This document shows positions 1 to 4,783 of a stretch of DNA of 5,918 bases, in pieces. Numbering within the stretch: position 1 is the stretch's first letter; every line of letters begins with the position of its first letter. This DNA is from Treponema sp. GTDB lineage: Bacteria > Spirochaetota > Spirochaetia > Treponematales > Breznakiellaceae. The notes below the pieces were generated by a model. The model was not told where the DNA came from, made no database searches, and saw nothing but the letters and a program-made list of their open reading frames with translations. The DNA is taken from the NCBI GenBank assembly GCA_031281685.1, contig JAITFA010000118.1, positions 1 to 5,918 of the forward strand, read 5' to 3'. Made by a program: the position numbers and the translations under genes.

Positions 1-23
1 TGGCGCCAGAGACGGAGAGACAT

Positions 24-60
24 AAAAAAGGCGCGGGAGCGATCATCTCGCGCCCGCGCC
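24..60 (-). terminator. Rho-independent terminator of the nrdR-nrdD operon
   Basis: On the minus strand an 8-bp GC-rich stem (GGCGCGGG / CCCGCGCC), one mismatch, then a 4-bp inner stem (GCGA/TCGC) with a 5-base loop is followed at once by six T residues. It begins 33 bases past the stop codon of the small glycyl-radical/redoxin gene and so marks the end of the transcription unit. Bases 1-23 beyond it show nothing recognisable. Confidence 0.9.
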
Positions 61-93
61 TTGTATCTATGCTGCTTAAGCGGCGTTAGCGGC

Positions 94-615
94 TTAGCTC
101 ACCAGCTTACCAAAAGCGGCAATGCTGGCGTTGTCCCGCGCGCGCCCCAGTTCCCTGCCGTCTTTGGCAAGGAGAAGCGCGGTTGGGGTGGACAGCACAT
201 GGCGTTTCCTTGCTTCGGCAAGGCCGGCTTCGGTATCGGCATTCACCATGTCTACCGGTATGCCCAAGCGACCAGCCGCGACTTTCGCGCCGGGGCAGGC
301 TGGACAGGCCGGGCGCACGAAAAGCAGAACACGCGAATCAGCATTCACATTCTGCGCTTCACGCGCCACAGGCGACGGCGTACAGGTGACAGACACAGGC
401 GTTGCAGCCTGCGCGGAAACCGGCGCTTCAACAGCGGCGTCCGCGTTGTACAGCAAACGCTCGCCGTATTCTTCGCGCTTTCCCCGGTTCCAGTTCCGTA
501 CCGAGCGGTAGTACCCAACGATACGGCTGTACACTTCCGCGGGATTCCCCTCAACGGCGGCAAGCGCTTTCCGCGCCGCCTCCAGGTCTCTTTCGATGTC
601 TATAAGACTTCTCAT
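94..615 (-). CDS. Stand-alone NrdD glycyl-radical domain fused to a thioredoxin/glutaredoxin-like domain
   Basis: This 173-residue protein joins two parts not normally found together in a small protein. Residues 1-28 are a charged, helix-prone leader. Residues 28-51 match the C-terminal glycyl-radical tail of class III ribonucleotide reductase: EVYSRIVGYYRSVRNWN, with radical glycine G34 inside RIVGY, then GKREEYGER. Residues about 57-94 are an Ala/Pro/Val-rich linker with one Cys (C78). Residues 95-173 look like a redoxin fold: a strand (VLLFV), a CPAC dithiol (C104, C107) at a helix start, and a likely cis-Pro loop (STPT, P144). The ATG is chosen because GGAGGA lies 9 bases upstream. The neighbouring NrdD ends without this tail, so I infer that the small protein supplies the glycyl radical in trans and may also deliver electrons. 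It resembles the stand-alone radical domain GrcA/YfiD in principle, but its sequence is NrdD-like. The two domain calls are firm; the joint function is inference. I know no established gene symbol. Confidence 0.87.
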   Translation of the reverse strand: MRSLIDIERDLEAARKALAAVEGNPAEVYSRIVGYYRSVRNWNRGKREEYGERLLYNADAAVEAPVSAQAATPVSVTCTPSPVAREAQNVNADSRVLLFVRPACPACPGAKVAAGRLGIPVDMVNADTEAGLAEARKRHVLSTPTALLLAKDGRELGRARDNASIAAFGKLVS

Positions 616-624
616 AACGAATCT

Positions 625-630
625 TCCTCC
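625..630 (-). promoter_or_regulatory. Shine-Dalgarno site of the small glycyl-radical/redoxin gene
   Basis: GGAGGA on the minus strand, 9 bases before the ATG at 615. It matters because it shows that the glycyl-radical piece has its own translation start and is not a leftover of nrdD reached by readthrough. Confidence 0.8.
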
Positions 631-658
631 AATCGTTTTGACATAACTTTTTGTATGG

Positions 659-691
659 TATTCAGCCGCTAACTAGTATCGCAACTGAATA
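659..691 (-). other. Possible RNA hairpin between nrdD and the small gene
   Basis: A perfect 7-bp inverted repeat (TATTCAG / CTGAATA) encloses a 19-base loop inside the 102-base gap between the nrdD stop and the next start. It has no T-run after it, so it is not a clear terminator. It could be a processing or stability element, or chance. I found no remnant of a glycyl-radical tail and no convincing promoter in this gap. Confidence 0.25.
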
Positions 692-1608
692 ATCATCACT
701 TTTTTAATTTCACCGCGTTACACGGCGGCAGCGAGAACCGCTTCGCGTTCGTGTTCTAGTTCCATGATCCGTCTTTTGAGTTCGACCTCCTTTTCGTCCT
801 TACACTTAGGACAGGTAAAGTGTTCCCCCGCAAGGTAGCCGTGAATAGGGCATACTGAAAACGTGGGGGAGATTGTGAAGTAGGGGATGCGATAGTTATG
901 CGCTATCGCTTTTACCAAATCCCGGCAGCTTCGCCAGTCCTCGATTGCCTCGCCCAGAAACACATGAAAGACCGTGCCGCCGGTATAGGCGGTTTGGAGC
1001 GCTTCCTGCATATCCAGCGCGTCGAAGATGTCCTCGGTCTGCATCACCGGAAGCTGGGTCGAGTTCGTGTAGTACGGCTCGTTTGTGCCGGCGGCGATGA
1101 TGTCCGGGTAACGCTCCTTGTCGTGGCGGGCGAGACGGTACGAGGTGGACTCCGCCGGGGTTGCCTCAAGGTTAAAAAGCTCACCGGTTTCTTCCTGAAA
1201 GTCGGCCAGCTTGTTCCGCATAAACTTCAGTACCGAAAGCGCGAAGGTTCTTCCTTTGTCAGTGGCGATGGTAACGTTGGTCCCCATGAAGTTTCGCAGA
1301 CATTCGTTCATGCCCACCAAACCTATAGTGTTAAAGTGGTTATCCAGCGTCTTGAGGTAGCGCTTGGTGTATGGGAACAGGCCGCTTTCCATGAGCCGGT
1401 TCACTGCTTTTCTTTTTACGATAAGACTCTCCTTGGCAAGCAGCATGAGGTTTTCGAGGCGCTTGAAAAAGTCAGCCTCATCTTTGGCAAGATAGCCAAT
1501 GCGCGGGAGGTTGATGGTAACAACGCCCACTGAGCCGGTTAGCTCGTCAGACCCGAACAGGCCGCCGCCGCGTTTGCGTAGCTCACGCTTGTCCAATTGG
1601 AGACGGCA

Positions 1609-2583
1609 GTTGTGGGTGATAAGGCCGGACGCGAGGGTGAAAAGATGCGGTTCATCCTCGACCTCAAAGCAGAAGAGCTTGTTCCCCGGCTGCGGGCCGA
1701 TGTTCTCTATCGCGTTTATGCGATAGTAGCGGTACTGCGCGTCTTCGGTGAAAAAATCCTCCCCATCCGCGACTTTATCTGTGTATGAAATGCAATAGAC
1801 AGGCGCGTTACTCAAGCGAGTATCGCGAGTATCGACCGAAACGAATCGCGCTTTTCGCCCAAGCGAGGCGAACAGGTACAGAAGACTATCCCGTAACGCG
1901 GACGAGCTGGTGTATATACGCTTTGTTTCGTTATTCCCGCTGGCGGCACGATAGCCTTCAATGAGAGCTTCCCGAAACGCCACGGAGCTGTTGTATACAA
2001 GAGGGGTCATATCCGTATCAAGTGCCTGTTCCCCGGATACATAGCGGGAAATCACGGTATAACTACCGCTTCCAATGTGTACGAACAGCAGTTTTCCCTC
2101 GGCTCTCGTATGAGCGTGATACCCTAATGAGCGCCAGAACGCTATAAGCCGCGCCGCGTTTTCAACATTGGTGTCAGAGTCAAGCGAATAGCGTATGCCT
2201 TCATCACTTTTGCTCCCATTGCCCAGGTACAAGCCAACCGCGAAGCCAAATTCCTGACAGCCCAGGGATTCCTCCGGCTCAATATACGCCTTGCTATAGG
2301 GAAGCCACATCCCGATTGTCAAATCTTTTGCCTTCACCGTACCGCCGTCCTTTGTGGGCTGCAGGTGATGCTCGCCCATAAAGACCAGATCGCCGTTGCT
2401 CAGGGTGAGCTGGTACACGTCGGTCATGGGGGTTTGTACGGCTTTGGCTGAGACCCAGCCATTGGGTGTCCATACCTCGTACTCTAAGCCTTGCGCCTGC
2501 ATTGAGTTCACAAGGTCCTGGATGCTCGCTACCCGAATATCTTTGCTGGAACGCGCCCATACTTTGGTGGTTCCCAAAAGCGG
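1609..2583 (-). mobile_element. Intein in NrdD, inserted next to the catalytic cysteine, with a degenerate LAGLIDADG-type domain
   Basis: The family sequence MCCRL is interrupted as MC | PLLGTTKV ... LITHN | CRLQLD, giving an in-frame insert of 325 residues. Splicing blocks seen: A, PLLGTTKV, which matches the usual C-L-x-G-D/T-T-x-V except for Pro at position 1; B, NGDLVFMGEHH, with the block B His kept but its Thr replaced by Gly; F, LFCFEVEDEPHLF, with Cys where Asp is common; and G, GLITHN followed by Cys as the first C-extein residue. Between B and F lies a two-motif homing-endonuclease-like domain. An alternative N-boundary is the preceding Cys (2584-2586), but that would leave MCRL rather than MCCRL after splicing. 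The intein call is firm; the exact N-terminal boundary is less so. Confidence 0.9.
1933..2244 (-). other. Degenerate LAGLIDADG (dodecapeptide) homing-endonuclease domain core
   Basis: Motif 1 is FAVGLYLGNGS (2212-2244) and motif 2 is ALIEGYRAASGN (1933-1968), about 92 residues apart, as in two-motif LAGLIDADG enzymes. In the family each motif ends in an acidic residue that binds the catalytic metal. Here motif 1 has Asn (codon AAT, one transition from GAT) and motif 2 has Ser (AGC). DNA cleavage is therefore probably lost while the fold is kept. This span covers the two motifs and the sequence between; the domain extends somewhat further on both sides. Confidence 0.7.
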
Positions 2584-3063
2584 ACACATTGAGCGCACGT
2601 CTTCGGGGTTGAGGTCTGAGTTGACGAAGTTCTGGAAGTACGGCGTACCATAGCGACTGGTCATCTCGAAAAGAAGACTGACATTGTCCCCGTCCCAGTT
2701 GAAGTCCGGCGTGATGTTATAGGTGGGGATCGGGTACTGAAAGCCGCGTCCGTCAGCGTCGCCTTCAATCATAAGCTCGATGAAGAGGCGGTTTACGCGA
2801 TCCATCTCAGCGGCGCAGTCGCCATAGGTGAAGCCGGCTTCCTTGCCGCCGACAATGGCAGGCTTGTCGCGGAGGTCAGCAGGACAGGTCCAGTCAAGGG
2901 TGATGTTGGTGAAGGGCGCTTGACTTCCCCAGCGGCTGGGGGTGTTCACTCCAAAGACAAAGCTTTGGAGACACTGCTTTACATCCTTGTCGCTGAGCTT
3001 ATCGGCTTTCACAAAGGGCGCGATGTAGGTATCAAACGAACTGAACGCCTGTGCGCCAGCCCA

Positions 3064-3066
3064 TTA
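3064..3066 (-). other. In-frame TAA stop interrupting nrdD at codon 237
   Basis: The minus strand reads FMGCLQN-stop-WAGAQAFSSFDTY with the frame continuing unbroken. The family has Glu at the stop (QNEWAGAQAF), so a single G-to-T change, GAA to TAA, explains it. TAA also ends nrdD and the small gene here, so general reassignment of TAA is unlikely. The next in-frame candidate starts (GTG at 3015, ATG at 3012) have no Shine-Dalgarno site. The codon is a real nonsense mutation or a sequence error. Confidence 0.9.
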
Positions 3067-3381
3067 GTTCTGGAGGCAGCCCATGAAGATTACCGCCTGC
3101 TGCATAAGCGTTGACAGATGCTTTGCCGGTTTACTCGTGATCTTGTCGGCAACGCCGCCCAAGCCCTCGGCGATAAGCTGGCGCAAAGACCAACCCGCGC
3201 AGTAGCCCGAAAACATCGACAGGTCGTGGATGTGAAAGTCGGCGTTGCGGTGCGCGGCGGCGACTGCCTCAGAATAGATGTTCTTTAGCCAGTAGTTGGC
3301 TGTAATCGTGCCAGAGTTGTGGAGGATAAGTCCGCCCAGAGAGTAGTTGACGTTGGCGTTCTCATTGACCCGCCAGTCCTT

Positions 3382-3441
3382 CTGCCCCAAGTAGCCGTCC
3401 ATCGTGGTATCAATGTCCAGATAGCCATTCATAGTGGTACT
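3382..3441 (-). repeat. Imperfect tandem 10-residue repeat within NrdD
   Basis: Residues 112-121 (STTMNGYLDI) and 122-131 (DTTMDGYLGQ) of NrdD repeat the pattern TTM(N/D)GYL with a 30-bp period. The two copies differ at several synonymous sites, so the duplication is not recent. It lies in the linker between the ATP-cone and the barrel, just before DWRVNENANVNYSL. Confidence 0.5.
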
Positions 3442-3778
3442 GATGTCCTGCATCAGCTTCTGGGCATCGCGCATGGCCTCATGTTTGGCGCGATAGAGGA
3501 TGTACGCCTTGGCGACAGCCGTCTCCCTAGCTTCGATAAGGACGGTCTCCACTATGTCCTGTATGTCCTCGATAGCAACGGAACCTGCGATTTCGCTGAT
3601 TCCGGTTCCACGCTGCTCAACCTGTACTTCCACTTGAACGGTCAAGTACTCAAGTCGCTCAAGATTCACGTCATTCTTGCCGACTGCCTCAAACGCCTTA
3701 CCAATGGCGGCGCGTATCTTCTCACGGTTATACGCTTCGGTAGCACCAGAGCGTTTCACCACACTTTTTAACATAGTT

Positions 3779-3784
3779 CCTCCT
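3779..3784 (-). promoter_or_regulatory. Shine-Dalgarno site of nrdD
   Basis: AGGAGG on the minus strand, 4 bases before the ATG at 3774. It fixes the nrdD start there, although the open frame runs further upstream into nrdR. The starting sequence MLKSVVKRSG is the expected beginning of an ATP-cone. A small inverted repeat (TCTTC / GAAGA) precedes it in the nrdR-nrdD gap. Confidence 0.85.
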
Positions 3785-3802
3785 AATCTTCTTAGATGAA
3801 GA

Positions 3803-4261
3803 CTATTCTGACTCAAACTTTCGTATCTCGTTGACAAACTGCTCAATGTCCTCGAAATGCCGGTATACCGACGCAAAGCGAATATAGGCCACACGGTCAA
3901 GCCCGCTTAACTTTTCAAGTACGATCTCACCAATGGCGGCGCTCTCAATCTCGTGGTTTGCTTTCCCAAACATGGCTGAGGCGTCCTCAATTTCGTTTAT
4001 AAGATTCTCTATCTTCAGTTGAGACACCGCCCGCTTCTCAAGCGCACGCCGAACGCCCTTTTCGATCTTGGAACGCTCAAAAGGTTCCCGCCTGCCGTCT
4101 CGCTTAATCACCATGAACTGCTTATCTTCAATGCGTTCATAGCTTGTAAAACGATGCCCACAGGCGTTACACTCCCGTCTGCGTCTTATAGCGTCACCGT
4201 TGGCCAATGTCCTAGACTCGATCACCTTGTCATCGAAACTTCCACAATGAGGACAGCGCAT
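3803..4261 (-). CDS. nrdR: Transcriptional repressor NrdR
   Basis: NrdR senses nucleotide status through an ATP-cone and represses ribonucleotide reductase genes by binding paired NrdR boxes. The 152-residue protein has the usual family length and order. An N-terminal zinc ribbon carries two Cys pairs (MRCPHCGS, C3/C6; CNACGHRFTSYER, C31/C34) with the basic RRRREC stretch between them. An ATP-cone covers about residues 49-139 (VIKRDGRREPFERSKIEKGVRRA near its start, VAYIRFASVYRHFEDIEQF near its end). The ATG is supported by AAGGGGG six bases upstream. It is the first gene of the operon and is followed 28 bases later by nrdD, the classic target. Two NrdR boxes sit in its own promoter region, so it probably represses itself together with nrdD and the small gene. 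No residues are obviously missing. Confidence 0.97.
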   Translation of the reverse strand: MRCPHCGSFDDKVIESRTLANGDAIRRRRECNACGHRFTSYERIEDKQFMVIKRDGRREPFERSKIEKGVRRALEKRAVSQLKIENLINEIEDASAMFGKANHEIESAAIGEIVLEKLSGLDRVAYIRFASVYRHFEDIEQFVNEIRKFESE

Positions 4262-4282
4262 AATTTGCCCCCTTAAAATACT

Positions 4283-4298
4283 ACCATATATATGGTGT
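4283..4298. promoter_or_regulatory. NrdR box, promoter-distal (downstream of the start site)
   Basis: ACCATATATATGGTGT matches the NrdR-box consensus ACACWATATATWGTGT, quoted from memory, at 13 of 16 positions. It lies in the leader between the inferred transcription start and the nrdR ATG. Its start is 42 bp from that of the second box, four turns of the DNA helix, as expected for cooperative binding by NrdR. Confidence 0.75.
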
Positions 4299-4316
4299 CT
4301 TATTTTACATAATTCT

Positions 4317-4345
4317 ATAATACCACACTATCTATTGTGTTGCAA
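4317..4345 (-). promoter_or_regulatory. Sigma70-type promoter of the nrdR-nrdD operon
   Basis: On the minus strand TTGCAA (4345-4340, four of six matches to TTGACA), a 17-base spacer and TATTAT (4322-4317, five of six matches to TATAAT) form a good promoter, with transcription expected to start near 4310. The spacer is almost filled by an NrdR box, which supports both calls. A-tracts lie just upstream of the -35 element. Confidence 0.75.
4325..4340. promoter_or_regulatory. NrdR box, in the -35/-10 spacer
   Basis: ACACTATCTATTGTGT matches the remembered NrdR-box consensus ACACWATATATWGTGT at 15 of 16 positions. It lies between the -35 and -10 elements, so bound NrdR should block RNA polymerase directly. 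Confidence 0.88.
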
Positions 4346-4358
4346 GAGGGGAGAAGTC

Positions 4359-4384
4359 TTTTTTATGGGATTTTGGATTTTTTT
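4359..4384 (-). promoter_or_regulatory. A-tracts upstream of the nrdR promoter (possible UP element or bend)
   Basis: On the minus strand three A-runs (7, 4 and 6 A) lie about 14-40 bases upstream of the -35 element, with centres roughly 8-11 bp apart. Such runs can bend DNA or contact the polymerase alpha subunit. The placement fits, but the function is inferred. Confidence 0.35.
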
Positions 4385-4402
4385 ATGGCGATGGTAAACC
4401 CA

Positions 4403-4450
4403 CTGGCGAGGGGTAGGAAGAACTTACACGGAACCTACAGAGTACGCCAG
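4403..4450 (-). other. Imperfect hairpin after merR, possible der-merR terminator
   Basis: Starting 19 bases past the merR stop, a 6-bp stem (CTGGCG / CGCCAG) and an inner 5-bp stem (GTAGG / CCTAC), separated by a small internal loop, enclose a 16-base loop. Only GTTT follows on the minus strand, not a true T-run. It may be a weak or non-canonical terminator or a 3'-end processing structure. The rest of the 4346-4469 stretch holds only the A-tracts. Confidence 0.3.
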
Positions 4451-4469
4451 CACGGAATTAGTGTTATCC

Positions 4470-4781
4470 TCAAACTTTGTGAACAAAGAAGTAAAGGTCG
4501 AGGAGTTCCGAACGGAGCACCGTGACCTGGGCGCGGCGGTTCTGGTAGTCGCCAGCGAGTTCACGGAAAAGCTGGCCTCGCGCACCTTCAATCGTGAAGC
4601 GACGCTCGTAGAGCAAGTATTTGAGGCGCAAAAGTATCTGGAGGTCATGACTTGAGTAGAGCTTCCGGCCCCGCTTGTCTTTCTGGGGCTGAATGAGCGG
4701 AACTTCTTTTTCCCAGTAACGGACGACATGGGTCTCAATCTGTAGGAGTCGCTTGATCTCTCCAATGGCGTAAGAGACCAC
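4470..4781 (-). CDS. Small MerR-family transcriptional regulator
   Basis: This 103-residue protein is a MerR-type winged-helix DNA-binding domain with almost nothing after it. Residues about 4-70 carry the pattern AIGEIKRLLQIETHVVRYWEKE, then GRKLYSSHDLQILLRLKYLL and FTIEGARGQL, the usual helix-turn-helix and wing. The remaining 30 or so residues form a short helix that could serve as a dimerisation coil. There is no effector-binding domain and no cysteine cluster for metal or redox sensing, so its signal is unknown. The start is GTG at 4781, two bases after the der stop, with no strong Shine-Dalgarno site, suggesting translational coupling to der. A start slightly further in cannot be excluded. 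It points the same way as the NrdR-controlled promoter 125 bp downstream, but nothing in the sequence shows that it acts there. Confidence 0.85.
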   Translation of the reverse strand: MVSYAIGEIKRLLQIETHVVRYWEKEVPLIQPQKDKRGRKLYSSHDLQILLRLKYLLYERRFTIEGARGQLFRELAGDYQNRRAQVTVLRSELLDLYFFVHKV

Positions 4782-4783
4782 AG

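Larger units (their letters stand above)
718..3774 (-). pseudogene. nrdD: Anaerobic ribonucleoside-triphosphate reductase NrdD: intein-bearing, lacking its glycyl-radical tail, with an in-frame stop
   Basis: Class III ribonucleotide reductase large subunit, which reduces ribonucleotides to deoxyribonucleotides by radical chemistry without oxygen. The reading frame spans 1018 residues if the TAA at codon 237 is ignored. Residues about 3-95 are an ATP-cone (VVKRSG, IQDIVE, AKAYILYR). The barrel follows with NANVNYSLGGLILHNSG, HIHDLSMFSGYCAGW (C192, likely the partner active-site Cys) and LMQQAVIFMGCLQN. An intein occupies 398-722. C723, in CRLQLD, corresponds to the thiyl-radical Cys. KRGGGLFGS and VGVVTINLPRIGYL follow, then a zinc ribbon (CPIHGYLAGEHFTCPKC). 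The protein ends about 25 residues later in a charged helix, with no RVxGY glycyl-radical motif; that motif is in the next gene. The extein is about 693 residues, and no other stop or frameshift is visible. The ATG at 3774 has AGGAGG 4 bases upstream and lies 28 bases after nrdR. I call it a pseudogene because of the stop; a sequence error is a real alternative. Confidence 0.85.

Noticed and set aside
61..672. Plus-strand open frame of about 203 codons opposite the small gene
   Set aside because: It starts inside the terminator region and is antisense to clear glycyl-radical and redoxin motifs. Its Arg-rich composition is typical of a shadow frame.
898..1533. Long plus-strand open frame of about 211 codons opposite nrdD
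   Set aside because: It lies wholly antisense to well-conserved NrdD coding sequence, has no recognisable domain, and is explained by codon bias on the other strand.
718..3012. The stretch from the ATG at 3012 as an independent 764-residue gene
   Set aside because: It continues the nrdD frame directly after the TAA, starts in the middle of a conserved NrdD segment (APFVKADKL) and has no Shine-Dalgarno site before it. It is the interrupted second part of nrdD.
3064..3066. Stop-codon reassignment or selenocysteine-like recoding at the TAA
   Set aside because: TAA terminates two other genes in this operon, and the expected residue is Glu, not Cys or Sec. No recoding structure is evident.
3319..3771. 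Plus-strand open frame of 150 codons opposite the NrdD ATP-cone
   Set aside because: Antisense to conserved coding sequence, with no family resemblance and no supporting start signal.
3775..3900. Upstream extension of the nrdD frame into nrdR
   Set aside because: It overlaps the end of nrdR in another frame, while the ATG at 3774 has AGGAGG in front and begins exactly where an ATP-cone should.
4359..4384. Plus-strand T-runs as a terminator
   Set aside because: No gene runs on the plus strand here and no GC-rich hairpin directly precedes the T-runs. They are better read as A-tracts upstream of the minus-strand promoter.
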